A stretch of DNA of 41,625 nucleotides from Acetobacter estunensis. Its GTDB lineage: Bacteria; Pseudomonadota; Alphaproteobacteria; Acetobacterales; Acetobacteraceae. How positions within the stretch are numbered: the first letter of the stretch is position 1; the number at the start of each line of letters is the position of its first letter. The stretch lies in the NCBI RefSeq assembly GCF_011516945.1, contig NZ_WOTH01000024.1:1-41625 (forward strand), given 5' to 3'. The notes below the pieces were generated by a model that was not told where the DNA came from, did not search any database, and saw nothing but the letters and a program-made list of their open reading frames with translations. Shown in pieces: positions 7,618-16,748 of the stretch. The translations under genes were made by a program, and so were the position numbers.

Positions 7618-8792
7618 GTCTGTCCATTGGCATCCTGACCCATTCGACCAATCCGCGCGGTGGTGTGGTGCACGGCATGGCGCTGGCGGAAGCCCTGTGT
7701 GACGCGGGCCATGACGCAACGCTGATTGCGCCGGACGTGACAGGGGCTGGTTTTTTCCGCACGCCCCGCTGCGCCACAAACTGCATCCCGGCCGTGCCGG
7801 AGACTGACCTGCCAACGCTGGTGGAGGGCCGCATCGGCGAAATCAGAGACGCATTGCGCGGACAGCATTTTGACGTGCTGCATGCGCAGGATCCGATCAG
7901 CGCCAATGCTTTGGCCGATCTGGTGCAGGAAGGGCGGATACCGGGCTTTGCCCGCACGGTCCACCATCTTGACCATTTCACGCACCCGGTCCTCGCCGCG
8001 CGGCAGGAACGGGGGATCAGGACGGCGGCCGAACTGTTTACCGTCAGCACAATGTGGGAAGATGTCCTGCGCAACGACCATGGCCGCGAAGCTCCGATCG
8101 TGGGCAACGGGGTTGATCCCGTGCGTTTTTCGCCCGTAGCAACCGCGCACGATGCCGCGTTGCGGGCGCGGTATCATCTGCCAGCCGGTCAGCACCTGAT
8201 CCTGTCCGTGGGCGGGATCGAGCAGCGCAAGAACACGCTGCACTTGCTCGATGCATTTCTGGCCCTTCGTTGCGAACAGCCTGATGTGCATCTGATTGTG
8301 GCCGGCGGGGCCTCGCTGCTGGATCATTCTGCCTACCGCACCCGATTCATGGCGCGTCTGCGCGAAAGCGGTGCGGCTGATCATGTTACCATCACCGGGC
8401 CAGTTGCGGATGAAGACATGCCTTTATTCTACCGGCAGGCGGACGTGCTGGCCTATCCATCCGTAACCGAGGGGTTCGGACTGTGCCCGCTGGAAGCCCT
8501 GGCTTGTGGCATCCCCGTGGTGGTGCCAGCCGCACCACCTTTCACAGAACATTTTTTGGCAACGGATGTGCTGTGGTGCCAACCGGCGCACCCCGACACC
8601 TTGTTCATGGCGTTGCGCGACGCCCTGCGCGTCGAAAGCCGTGACCATTTCCGGGCCAGCGGCCCCGCAACCGCCCGCCGTTTCGACTGGGGCAGCGTCG
8701 CCAGTCGGCACCTCCCCGGATACCGGCGTCTCGCGGCATTACAGCACGCTGACGTCCCTGATTCAGGAGTTTTGTCACCATGCCCGAAATGA
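7614..8792 (+). CDS. MSMEG_0565 family glycosyltransferase (GT4-like)
   Basis: The 392-residue protein has a GT-B fold pattern: N-terminal SIGILTHSTNPRGGVVHGMALAEALCDAGHDATLIAP, central GNGVDPVRFSP, and C-terminal SVTEGFGLCPLEALACGIPVV with the E-x7-E nucleotide-sugar motif of GT4 enzymes. The start at 7614 (ATGA overlap with the previous stop) is preferred to an in-frame ATG at 7551 inside the preceding gene. The presence of a glycosyltransferase in this biosynthetic neighbourhood suggests the end product is, at least in some hosts, a glycosylated small molecule. Donor and acceptor are unknown. Confidence 0.88.
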   Translation: MSLSIGILTHSTNPRGGVVHGMALAEALCDAGHDATLIAPDVTGAGFFRTPRCATNCIPAVPETDLPTLVEGRIGEIRDALRGQHFDVLHAQDPISANALADLVQEGRIPGFARTVHHLDHFTHPVLAARQERGIRTAAELFTVSTMWEDVLRNDHGREAPIVGNGVDPVRFSPVATAHDAALRARYHLPAGQHLILSVGGIEQRKNTLHLLDAFLALRCEQPDVHLIVAGGASLLDHSAYRTRFMARLRESGAADHVTITGPVADEDMPLFYRQADVLAYPSVTEGFGLCPLEALACGIPVVVPAAPPFTEHFLATDVLWCQPAHPDTLFMALRDALRVESRDHFRASGPATARRFDWGSVASRHLPGYRRLAALQHADVPDSGVLSPCPK

Positions 8793-9067
8793 CCTTTCGC
8801 GTGCGCTGGCCCGATGGGAAGGAGACTGACTGTTATTCCCCGTCGCTGGTCATAAGGGACCACTTCACGCCCGGTCAGGATTATCCGGTCCGGGAGTTTC
8901 TTGAAAAGGCGGACACCGCCCTGACGGACGCCAGCGAGCGGGTTCGCGCCCGCTACGGCTTCCCATGCAGCCGCGCCCTTGGCCAGCTTCAGGCCATAAG
9001 GCAGGCCGGTGCGCCTTTTCTGAACCAGTCCGACGCGCAGGTGCGCGTCCTGTCTTTCAGTTATTGA
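8780..9067 (+). CDS. nitG: MSMEG_0570 family nitrogen-starvation response protein
   Basis: The 95-residue protein (FRVRWPDGKETDCYSPSLVIRDHF..., then DASERVRARYGFPCSRALGQLQAIRQ) matches the short conserved MSMEG_0570 family found only in this kind of cluster. It has no signal peptide or membrane segment and no known activity; the size suggests an accessory subunit. It overlaps the glycosyltransferase by 13 bp and is 16 bp from the flavoprotein gene, so it is inside the operon. Confidence 0.85.
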   Translation: MPEMTFRVRWPDGKETDCYSPSLVIRDHFTPGQDYPVREFLEKADTALTDASERVRARYGFPCSRALGQLQAIRQAGAPFLNQSDAQVRVLSFSY

Positions 9068-9083
9068 GACGAAAAGAACGACC

Positions 9084-10331
9084 ATGACACAGAACGAGAA
9101 AACCATCCCCGTCATCATCGTGGGCGGCGGACAGGCCGGGCTCTCCATGAGCTGGTATCTCTGCCGCGAGAAGGTGGAGCACATCGTCTTTGAGGCAAAG
9201 ACCGCCTGCCATTCGTGGGATGATGAGCGCTGGGACAATTTCTGCCTGGTCACGCCAAACTGGCAGTGCGAACTTCCCGGTCATCCCTACAAGGGGAGCG
9301 ACCCGCACGGCTTCATGGTGAAGAAGGAAATCATCGAATACGTGAAGGGCTTTGTGGCCTCCTTCAGCCCGCCTTTGCACGAGCACACGCCCGTCACCTC
9401 CATCACGCGCCATGAAGGTGGTGGTTACCGCGTGGTGGCAGGCGGTGAAACCTGGCGCGCAAAGCATGTGGTCATCGCATCGGGCGCGTATCAGGATGCG
9501 GTGATCCCCGGTTACGCCAGCGCGATCGACCCCGCCATCCATCAGGTTCACTCGCAGGATTACCGCAACGCGGCCCAGTTGCCGGAAGGGGCCGTTCTGG
9601 TCGTGGGCAGCGGCCAGTCTGGCGCGCAGATCGTCGAGGACCTGTTCCTTGAAAAACGCAAGGTCCATCTCTGTGTCGGCTCTGCCCCGCGTGTCTCACG
9701 TTTTTACCGTGGCCGCGATGTGGTGGACTGGCTGGCGGATATGAACTTCTACAACCTTACGGTGGATAATCACCCCCTGCGTGACGGCGCACGCGACAAG
9801 ACCAATCATTATGTCACTGGTCGAAATGGCGGCCACGATCTTGATCTGCGACTGTTTGCAAAGGAGGGCGTGGGCCTGCACGGCACGCTGGAGACAATCC
9901 GCGATGAAGTGGCGCACTTCGCGCCGGATCTTGCGGAAAACCTTGATGATGCGGACAAGACCAATGCCGACATCAAGAAATCCATTGATGCCTACATCGC
10001 CCGTGAAGGGATCACAGCTCCGACCGAAGCTCCTTATGTGCCTGTGTGGGAACCCGATGGCAGTAACACCCCGCTCGACCTGAAGGCTGCCGGGATCACT
10101 TCGATCCTCTGGTGCATCGGCTTTCGCCCGGATTATCGCTGGATCGACGTGCCTGTCTTCAACGGGGCCAACAAGCCGGTCTGGCATCGCGGCGTGACCG
10201 ATGCGCCGGGCTTTTACTTCCTCGGCCTGCCATGGCTGCACACCTGGGGATCGGGGCGGTTCTCCGGTGTCTCACGTGATGCCGCGTGGCTGGCCAGCCA
10301 GATCATCGGCAAAGACGTGCCCGTAGCCTGA
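9084..10331 (+). CDS. nitH: MSMEG_0569 family FAD-dependent oxidoreductase
   Basis: The 415-residue flavoprotein has a dinucleotide-binding GGGQAGLS at residues 14-21 ([12 protein letters not shown]) and a second Rossmann motif, [15 protein letters not shown], near residue 173, as in flavin monooxygenases that use FAD and NADPH. The C terminus ([21 protein letters not shown]) is typical of the MSMEG_0569 family. In the Nit1C context it probably oxygenates an organic intermediate or cyanide-derived adduct; the reaction is not established. GAC-GAAAAGAAC ahead of the start gives only a modest ribosome site. Confidence 0.9.
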   Translation: MTQNEKTIPVIIVGGGQAGLSMSWYLCREKVEHIVFEAKTACHSWDDERWDNFCLVTPNWQCELPGHPYKGSDPHGFMVKKEIIEYVKGFVASFSPPLHEHTPVTSITRHEGGGYRVVAGGETWRAKHVVIASGAYQDAVIPGYASAIDPAIHQVHSQDYRNAAQLPEGAVLVVGSGQSGAQIVEDLFLEKRKVHLCVGSAPRVSRFYRGRDVVDWLADMNFYNLTVDNHPLRDGARDKTNHYVTGRNGGHDLDLRLFAKEGVGLHGTLETIRDEVAHFAPDLAENLDDADKTNADIKKSIDAYIAREGITAPTEAPYVPVWEPDGSNTPLDLKAAGITSILWCIGFRPDYRWIDVPVFNGANKPVWHRGVTDAPGFYFLGLPWLHTWGSGRFSGVSRDAAWLASQIIGKDVPVA

Positions 10332-10345
10332 ACGGAGTAAACGCC

Positions 10346-12118
10346 ATGCTTCCATGGACGACATACGAGGCGATGTATGACGCAGCCCTGAACCAGCCAG
10401 AGCAGTTCTGGCTGGCTGCGGCACAACGCGTCACATGGAAGCAGGCCCCTGTGACCGCATGTAGGACACGGTTGGATGGCTGGCATGACTGGTTTCCCGA
10501 CGCCACACTCAACACCTGCCATAACGCAGTGGATCGGCATGTTGAAAATGGTCGCGGTGAACAGGCGGCATTGATCTGGCATTCCTGCGCCACCAGGGAA
10601 CGTCAGGTTGTAACCTACAGGGAGTTGCAGGGCAGGGTGGCCGGATTTGCCGGTGGTCTGCGCTCGCTGGGGGTGGAGAAAGGCGACCGCGTCCTGATCG
10701 CCATGCCGACCATGATTGAGACAGCCATCGCCATGCTGGCCTGTGCACGGATCGGCGCTGTACATGTCGTGGTCTTTGCCGGTTATGCCGGGCCCGAACT
10801 GGCGCGCCGTATCAATGACGTGGCACCGAAGGTCATCATCATCGCGAGTTGCTGCTTTCAGGGGAAGACGCCCATTCCGTCCGCGCCCGCCCTGAACGAG
10901 GCGCTCGCTACGGCGACGCACAGACCACAGGTTTGCGTGATCGTGCAGCGCGAAGCCTGCCCGGCCTCGCTTCTGCCTGTACGGGATCACGATTTTCACA
11001 CGCTGGAACAGTCCGCACCGTCAGAGCCGGTCATGCTGCGTTCCGAAGATCCCCTGTATATTCTTCACACGTCCGGCACGACGGGCAATGCCAAGGGCAT
11101 TGTGCGTGACAATGGTGGCCACGCTGTCGCTCTCGCCTTGTCCATGGATCTGATCTACGGCTGCAAACCCGGTGATACCTTCTTCACGACATCGGATCTG
11201 GGTTGGGTGGTTGGCCATTCATACGGCGTCTATGCGCCGCTGATCAGCGGCTGCACCAGCGTGATCGTCGAAGGCGGTGCTTCAGCTTTTGCGATCCGTG
11301 CGCTCTGTCACGAACACGCAGTGAAATGCCTGTTTACCACGCCCACTCAGATGCGGCTCATGCGGCAGGAAAGCCGTCATCTGTCAGGGGCCATCCTGCC
11401 CGCGTTGGCCCGCATCTTCGTGGCCGGGGAGTATGCGGACCCGACATTGCTGGACTGGGCGCGGTCGTATTTTCGCAAACCCGTAGTCAATCACTGGTGG
11501 CAGACTGAAACCGGATGGAGCATCACCGTCCATTTTTTTGGTCTGCCCGAGCGTGAGCCGGTCTCGCTCATGAATGATATCGGACGACCTGCGCCGGGAT
11601 TCTGCCCGGCCATCGTGCCGTCCATGCCGGGTGAACAGTGTGGCGAAATTGTTCTCTCCCTGCCGTTGCCACCTGGCTGTCTGGCGGGTGTCTGGAAGGA
11701 CAGGGAGATCCGTGTTCCTGCCGCCTATCTTGATGAAACGAACCGGTATTATCGCACCTTCGACGAAGGCATGATGGAGGCCAGCCGCGCCGTGCATATG
11801 CTCGGGCGTTCCGATGATGTCATCAAGGTTGCAGGCCGGCGGATTTCGGGCGTGCAGATCGAAAAGATCATCGCCACCCATACAGCCGTTCATGCGTGTG
11901 CCGTAGTTGCAATTCCGGACGAACTGCGAGGGCAGCGACCTGTTGCCTATGTGGTCGTTGACCCCCAGGTCGTCTGCGAACCATCTTCCGAGGAAATCGT
12001 CGCGCTGGTCAACGAAGTCCTCGGAAGATGGGTTGGTCTGAAGGAAGTCCGCTTCGTCAGGCATTTGCCGACCACCGTGTCCGGGAAGATCACGCGGAAA
12101 CGCCTGCTGGTGTCCTGA
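10346..12118 (+). CDS. AMP-dependent acyl-CoA synthetase, propionyl/acetyl-CoA-synthetase-like
   Basis: The 590-residue ANL-superfamily ligase shows the P-loop LHTSGTTGNAKGIVRDN, the substrate/adenylate motif WWQTETGWS, the hinge YYRTFDEG, GRSDDVIKVAGRRISG and the C-terminal catalytic lysine in TVSGKITRKRLL. The IVRDNGGH sequence after the P-loop is characteristic of PrpE-type propionyl-CoA synthetases. It activates a short carboxylic acid to its CoA thioester with ATP. The start at 10346 follows CGGAGTAAACGCC, 14 bp after the flavoprotein stop, so it extends the nit operon. As nitrilase makes a carboxylic acid, the ligase could activate that product; this is inference. Confidence 0.88.
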   Translation: MLPWTTYEAMYDAALNQPEQFWLAAAQRVTWKQAPVTACRTRLDGWHDWFPDATLNTCHNAVDRHVENGRGEQAALIWHSCATRERQVVTYRELQGRVAGFAGGLRSLGVEKGDRVLIAMPTMIETAIAMLACARIGAVHVVVFAGYAGPELARRINDVAPKVIIIASCCFQGKTPIPSAPALNEALATATHRPQVCVIVQREACPASLLPVRDHDFHTLEQSAPSEPVMLRSEDPLYILHTSGTTGNAKGIVRDNGGHAVALALSMDLIYGCKPGDTFFTTSDLGWVVGHSYGVYAPLISGCTSVIVEGGASAFAIRALCHEHAVKCLFTTPTQMRLMRQESRHLSGAILPALARIFVAGEYADPTLLDWARSYFRKPVVNHWWQTETGWSITVHFFGLPEREPVSLMNDIGRPAPGFCPAIVPSMPGEQCGEIVLSLPLPPGCLAGVWKDREIRVPAAYLDETNRYYRTFDEGMMEASRAVHMLGRSDDVIKVAGRRISGVQIEKIIATHTAVHACAVVAIPDELRGQRPVAYVVVDPQVVCEPSSEEIVALVNEVLGRWVGLKEVRFVRHLPTTVSGKITRKRLLVS

Positions 12119-12158
12119 CGGAATCAGTGCGGCATTGCATTTGTGGAACGGCCAGCCT

Positions 12159-12920
12159 TCAGATGGCCTGACCGCCGGAGACTTCGATCCGCTGCGCGTT
12201 CACCCAGCGATTGTCCTCTGAGAGGAGCGAAGCGATCATCGGGCCGATGTCGTCCGGAAGGCCGGGACGTCCAAGCGCGGTGACCTCTGCGATGTGACGG
12301 ACAATGTCCAGGTTATCCCGTACCATGCCGCCCGAGAAATCCGTCTGGATGGCGCCTGGCGCTACCGTGTTGACCGCGATGCGGCGTGGGCCGAGTTCCC
12401 TGGCCATGTAGTGCGTCATGACTTCTACCGCACCTTTCATGGCGGCGTAGACAATCCGGCCGGGATAAGCAAAGCGCGTCAGGCCGGATGAGATGTTCAC
12501 GATCCGGCCACCGTCCGCGATCAGCGGTAACAGCGTCTGTGTCAGGAAGAACGGACCTTTGGCGTGCACGTGATAGGCGGCATCGAAATCGTCTTCAGTC
12601 ACCTCGCCGAACAGCCCCTCATGGGAGGTGCCAGCCATGTTGACCAGATAATTGAAACGCTCGGCATCCCATGTGCGTAGCACGCGCTGGACTTCCTCGG
12701 CGAAGGCAGGAAAGGCATGCGTGTCGCCGGTATCGAGTTGCAGGGCCACTGCGCGGGTACCGCTCTGTTCGACACTGTCGAGCACTTCGTCGGCCGCAGA
12801 TCTGTTGGTGTGGTAGGTGAAGATGGACGAGACGCCGCGTCGGGCGAGGGCCTCAACGGTGGCGCGACCCAGTCCACGGCTGCCGCCAGTGACGATGGCA
12901 ATGGTGTTCGTTTCGGGCAT
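12159..12920 (-). CDS. SDR family NAD(P)-dependent oxidoreductase
   Basis: The 253-residue classical short-chain dehydrogenase has the cofactor motif TGGSRGLGRA near residue 10, the NMAG-like segment (LVNMAGTSHEG), the active-site Ser (VNISSGL) and Tyr-x3-Lys (VYAAMK), and a C-terminal WVNAQRIEVSGGQ typical of the family. The start at 12920 is chosen because GGAGAG lies just upstream; a longer in-frame ATG at 12950 has none. It converges with the acyl-CoA ligase (40 bp apart) and is divergent from the LysR gene at 13025, its probable regulator. Substrate unknown. Confidence 0.88.
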   Translation of the reverse strand: MPETNTIAIVTGGSRGLGRATVEALARRGVSSIFTYHTNRSAADEVLDSVEQSGTRAVALQLDTGDTHAFPAFAEEVQRVLRTWDAERFNYLVNMAGTSHEGLFGEVTEDDFDAAYHVHAKGPFFLTQTLLPLIADGGRIVNISSGLTRFAYPGRIVYAAMKGAVEVMTHYMARELGPRRIAVNTVAPGAIQTDFSGGMVRDNLDIVRHIAEVTALGRPGLPDDIGPMIASLLSEDNRWVNAQRIEVSGGQAI

Positions 12921-12977
12921 GGGTCTCTCCGTTTGATGATGAGGAACCAATCCTGATCACACCATAGTCCGTTCGAT

Positions 12978-12989
12978 AAGAGCGCTCTT
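12978..12989. promoter_or_regulatory. Perfect 12-bp palindrome in the SDR/LysR divergent region
   Basis: AAGAGCGCTCTT is a perfect 12-bp dyad in the 104-bp intergenic space between the SDR start (12920) and the LysR start (13025). LysR regulators usually bind a dyad in the shared promoter region, so this is the likely operator. Confidence 0.45.
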
Positions 12990-13024
12990 TCCGTCAGCAT
13001 TGTTTTGCCTCATGGAATAATCCC

Positions 13025-13957
13025 ATGGACAGGCTTGCGACACTCGACCTCTTCGTCCGCATTGTTGACCGCAGCAGCTTCAGCGCCGCGGCCGCCGATT
13101 GCGGCGTCTCCCGGCCGGTTGCGACCGCCGCGATCAAGGCGTTGGAGCAAAGGCTCGACACGCGACTGCTGCACCGATCGACCCGTCACGTCCGACCGAC
13201 CGAGGAAGGCGCTGCCTACTATCGTCGGTGTGTTGCGATCCTTGCCGATATCGAGGACGCGGACCGGAGCGTGAGCGGTGCTGTTGCGGGACTTCTGCGC
13301 GCTGATGTCATCGGGCGTCTGGCGCGCATGATCCTGCTGCCGGCATTGCCAGACTTTCTGGTCCGGCATCCGGCGCTGACCGTTCATCTTGGCGAGGGTG
13401 AGCGGTTTGTCGACCTGGTGCGCGAAGGGGTGGATTGTGTGGTCCGGACCGGAAGCCTGCCGGACAGCGGCATGATCGCGCGGTCGCTGGGCGTTATGGA
13501 GGAGGTAACGGTTGCCAGCCCGGCGTATCTGGCTCGGCACGGAACGCCTGTCTCTCCCGACGATCTTGAAGGCCATCAGATGATCGGTTTCGTGTCCTCG
13601 CGCACCGGCCAGCCCGTGGCGCTGGAGTTTACGCGCGGAGAGGAGGCGATCGAGGTCTCGCTTCCGGCACGCCTGCTCGTTGGGGGTGTTGATACCTATG
13701 CTGAAGCGGCCCGGCTCGGCTTTGGCCTCGTGCAGGTTCCGCGCTACGGCTTTGAGGATGACCTTGCGAAGGGCACGCTGATCGAAGTCCTCCCCGATTT
13801 TCCACCCACGCCAACGCCGGTTTCGGTGCTTTATCCGAGTAACAGGCAGCTTTCTCCACGCGTGCGTATGTTCGTGGACTGGCTGGTGGAGATTATTGGT
13901 TCGAGGTTTCATCAAAACGCCGATGAACGCCCCTACGCGGGCGCAAAGGCGAGATAG
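13025..13957 (+). CDS. LysR family transcriptional regulator (divergent from SDR)
   Basis: The 310-residue protein starts MDRLATLDLFVRIVDRSSFSAAAADCGVSRPVATAAIKALEQRLDTRLLHRSTR, a typical LysR winged-helix domain (residues 1-60), followed by an effector-binding domain (LPDFLVRHPALTVHLGEGERFVDLVREGVDCVVRTG). The style resembles the CrgA/DsdC-like group often paired with an adjacent SDR. It overlaps the convergent AEC transporter gene by 25 bp at the 3' end. Likely autoregulated and controlling the SDR; the effector is unknown. Confidence 0.9.
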   Translation: MDRLATLDLFVRIVDRSSFSAAAADCGVSRPVATAAIKALEQRLDTRLLHRSTRHVRPTEEGAAYYRRCVAILADIEDADRSVSGAVAGLLRADVIGRLARMILLPALPDFLVRHPALTVHLGEGERFVDLVREGVDCVVRTGSLPDSGMIARSLGVMEEVTVASPAYLARHGTPVSPDDLEGHQMIGFVSSRTGQPVALEFTRGEEAIEVSLPARLLVGGVDTYAEAARLGFGLVQVPRYGFEDDLAKGTLIEVLPDFPPTPTPVSVLYPSNRQLSPRVRMFVDWLVEIIGSRFHQNADERPYAGAKAR

Positions 13958-14877
13958 AGCGAGATCGTTGCAATCGAGAACACGGTGGAGGCCAGAACGA
14001 CCCGCCCGGTAAGGGCTGCCTCCCGGTCATAGAATTCCGCCAGCATGAACGAGCCAGTTCCCGTGGGCAGTGCTGCAAGAAGCACGGCAATGTTTGTCAT
14101 CGGTGGCGGCAGGTGGAGCACAGGCGAGGCAATGATCCACGTAACCAGAGGCTGGGCGATCAGCTTCAGGCCAACAAGAATGGCCGCAGTCGACGGGCGT
14201 GCAGACACGGTACCGGCAGAACTCCCGGCAAGGAACAGACCGAGAGCGATCAGGGCGCAAGGGGATGCGGCTCCACCGAGAAGTTTCAGGAAGGCATGAA
14301 CCGGTCCCGGCAGATGGCCACCGGATACCATGACAAGGCCACCAAGTGCTGGCGCCACCAGCAACGGATTTTTCACCAGTGAGAAAAGCGTTTTCGCGAC
14401 AATGTCGCGACGGCGCGCTTCGGTTTGCAGTCCGGCCTCGATCAGGACGATCGCTATGACAAACAGCACACAGACCGTCACGATCGTGGCGATGAGCGTC
14501 GGTGCCATGCCGGTATCGCCGACGAGCGACAGGACAAGCGGGAAACCGACGAACCCCGTATTGGCGTAGCTCGCGTTCAGTCCGTCAATGGTGGCATCGG
14601 CAAGATGATGTCCTGTTGATACCCGCCACCACAGCGTCCCGGCAAACACGATGAAACAGCCGAGCGTGAACGCCACAATGAATCCCGGCTCCCACAGATC
14701 GGTCATTTTTGCATTCGCCACGATATCGAACAGCACTGCGGGCAACGCAAGATAGACTACGAGCCGATTGACCTCGCGCGTGGCATTGGGACCCAGCGCA
14801 CCCGATTTGCGCGCGATCCATCCGGTAAGGATGAGGGCAAAGATAGGCAGGACGATCAGTAGATTGTTCAGCATCAA
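13933..14877 (-). CDS. AEC family transporter (auxin efflux carrier fold)
   Basis: The 314-residue, very hydrophobic protein has about ten predicted membrane segments, begins LLIVLPIFALILTGWIARKSGALGPNATREVNRLVVYLALPAVLFDIVAN and contains ASYANTGFVGFPLVLSL, the family's unwound-helix motif. Bacterial AEC proteins move carboxylates such as malate or other small anions across the inner membrane. Its divergent neighbour is a LysR gene (14974), with a dyad between them, a typical regulator/transporter pair. The transported substrate cannot be read from the sequence. Confidence 0.9.
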   Translation of the reverse strand: MMLNNLLIVLPIFALILTGWIARKSGALGPNATREVNRLVVYLALPAVLFDIVANAKMTDLWEPGFIVAFTLGCFIVFAGTLWWRVSTGHHLADATIDGLNASYANTGFVGFPLVLSLVGDTGMAPTLIATIVTVCVLFVIAIVLIEAGLQTEARRRDIVAKTLFSLVKNPLLVAPALGGLVMVSGGHLPGPVHAFLKLLGGAASPCALIALGLFLAGSSAGTVSARPSTAAILVGLKLIAQPLVTWIIASPVLHLPPPMTNIAVLLAALPTGTGSFMLAEFYDREAALTGRVVLASTVFSIATISLYLAFAPA

Positions 14878-14918
14878 GGAACTCGGGAAGTCAGCAAAGG
14901 CGTGACGCTACCGGAGGC

Positions 14919-14936
14919 TATTGATATAATCCAATA
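14919..14936. promoter_or_regulatory. LysR-type dyad between AEC transporter and LysR gene
   Basis: TATTG (14919-14923) and CAATA (14932-14936) form an interrupted dyad with an AT-rich centre, in the 96-bp divergent region. The T-N11-A spacing of LysR boxes is approximately met. The arms are only five bases, so this is a modest candidate. Confidence 0.4.
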
Positions 14937-14973
14937 CTCAAATAGTGCACGATTAATGCTTTCAGGGTATCAG

Positions 14974-15861
14974 ATGGACACGCGGCATATGCGGTATTTC
15001 ATGGCTCTGGCCGAGACGCTTCATTTCGGTCGGGCCGCCGAGCGGATGAACATGAGCCAGCCTCCGTTCAGTCGTCAGATTGCCATGATCGAGCACACGT
15101 TGGGCGTGAAGCTGTTTGAACGAAACTCGCGCAATGTGGCGCTGACCCCGGCTGGAAAACACTTCATGAAAGACTGCCGTAACGTGCTGGGGCAGTTTGA
15201 GGAGGCCTGCCGGGATGTCAGGCTGGTTGCCAGTGGCATGAAGGGCGAATTGCGGTTTGGTTTCATGATGCATGCCGCCCACAGTGTCGTGCCGCAACTC
15301 GTACAGCTTTATGCGGAGGCGAGGTCGGATGTCCGCCTTGTTCTTGATGAACGCACGCCGACAGAGATTGATGAGATGCTGGTGGCAGGAACACTGGACG
15401 CCGCCGTAACATTCGATTGCGGATATGCGCCACACCTGCAGACCGTGCTGCTGGCCAGGGAGCGATTACGCATCATCATGCGAAAGGACCATCCCCTTGC
15501 CACGGCCGGGCAGATTGGTCCTGAGGAACTCCGCGTGGAGAAGATCATCGCGGCACCCGCCGCAACGGCGCCGGCTCTGCGATCCGCGATCAACAGCTAT
15601 TTTTTGGCCAGGGGAATCGTCCCGCATGTCGTGCTTGAACCGCGGTTGCAGCACACGATCATCCAGCTTGTTGCAAAAGGACTTGGCGTAGCCCTTATCC
15701 CCGCATCGCTGTGTACCGAACTGGGAGCGGGGCTGATGTCACGGGCTTTGACAGACGCTCCCCAACTGGACGTCGTCCTTCGAGCGCCGGTCACTACGAA
15801 AAACCCAGCAGTCTCGACATTCATGGAAATCGGGAAATCGATACAGCGAACTTTACTCTGA
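14974..15861 (+). CDS. LysR family transcriptional regulator (divergent from AEC transporter)
   Basis: The 295-residue protein MDTRHMRYFMALAETLHFGRAAERMNMSQPPFSRQIAMIEHTLGVKLFERNSR is a canonical LysR helix-turn-helix of the BenM/CatM-like type, followed by a periplasmic-binding-like effector domain (GELRFGFMMHAAHSVVPQLVQLYAEARSDVRLVLDERTPTEIDEML). The start at 14974 fits the family N terminus; an in-frame ATG at 14902 would add 24 unrelated residues. BenM/CatM-type members often sense aromatic or other small acids. It most likely controls the AEC gene. Confidence 0.9.
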   Translation: MDTRHMRYFMALAETLHFGRAAERMNMSQPPFSRQIAMIEHTLGVKLFERNSRNVALTPAGKHFMKDCRNVLGQFEEACRDVRLVASGMKGELRFGFMMHAAHSVVPQLVQLYAEARSDVRLVLDERTPTEIDEMLVAGTLDAAVTFDCGYAPHLQTVLLARERLRIIMRKDHPLATAGQIGPEELRVEKIIAAPAATAPALRSAINSYFLARGIVPHVVLEPRLQHTIIQLVAKGLGVALIPASLCTELGAGLMSRALTDAPQLDVVLRAPVTTKNPAVSTFMEIGKSIQRTLL

Positions 15862-15919
15862 TCCATGGAACCTGTGCAGAGAGCCAGTTTCCAATATCTT
15901 CACTCTCCATATTCCATCT

Positions 15920-16549
15920 TCATGAGTGGAGTAATTTTATGATGTCTTCCGACGCCAGACCCAGACCAAGCATAATCATGATTACTCCGGATATGTAGCC
16001 GGTCACGATGGACGCCCTAGGGCGGCTGCTTAATATTGTCCGCGCGCCAGATCCGACCATCAGATAGATGGATACGCAGTTCATTGTATGAATGATTCCC
16101 AAGATCCCGATTTGTAAAAAGATCGGCCATGATGAACCCGGATTTGTAAACTGGGGCAGAAGGGCGAGAAAAAACAGAAGAGCCTTGGGGTTCAGACCAC
16201 TGATGGCGAACCCTTTGGTAATCCAGCGCCGCGCACCAGTTTCCCGTTCATGTCCCTCTTTCGGCAGGGAGGGATGACGCAACAGGGAAATGCCGAGTTT
16301 TATGAGATAGGCCGCACCTGCAAACGTCAGAATGGTGATCGCAAGCGGCATGCTGGCCACAAGCGCACCGATACCACCCGCGATTGTTGCGGTAATGGCG
16401 ATATATCCCAGGAACAGGCCGAATACCGCGGGAATGACTGCGGCATGATCACGTATTCCAGCGGAAATGACATACGCCCAGTCAGCACCAGGAGTTGCGG
16501 CAAGGAGGATGGAGATCGTCCAGAAGGCAAGAAGTGTATGCAAATTCAT
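15920..16549 (-). CDS. LysE/RhtB family amino-acid exporter
   Basis: The 209-residue membrane protein begins MNLHTLLAFWTISILLAATPGADWAYVISAGIRDH and has six hydrophobic segments. The LLAATPGAD motif near residue 16 and GFAISGLNPKALLFFLALLPQF near residue 120 are signature sequences of the LysE/RhtB translocators, which export amino acids by proton antiport. It is divergent from an Lrp/AsnC-type gene, the common regulator partner for such exporters. Confidence 0.9.
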   Translation of the reverse strand: MNLHTLLAFWTISILLAATPGADWAYVISAGIRDHAAVIPAVFGLFLGYIAITATIAGGIGALVASMPLAITILTFAGAAYLIKLGISLLRHPSLPKEGHERETGARRWITKGFAISGLNPKALLFFLALLPQFTNPGSSWPIFLQIGILGIIHTMNCVSIYLMVGSGARTILSSRPRASIVTGYISGVIMIMLGLGLASEDIIKLLHS

Positions 16550-16748
16550 CGAAGACGCGTCGCTTTAGAAGAAAATCCACAAGGTCCCGCGGCGTTTCAT
16601 GCTCTCCGATTATGCTCCGGATCGCCATACCTGCGACGCGAGAGAGGGCAGGATAGCGCGGACCAGCGGATATGGGGTTGCGTTTATGCCAATTTTTCCG
16701 CCAGTATCTGGCATATGATTGCGCCAGAATGTTCATGCATGATATAAA

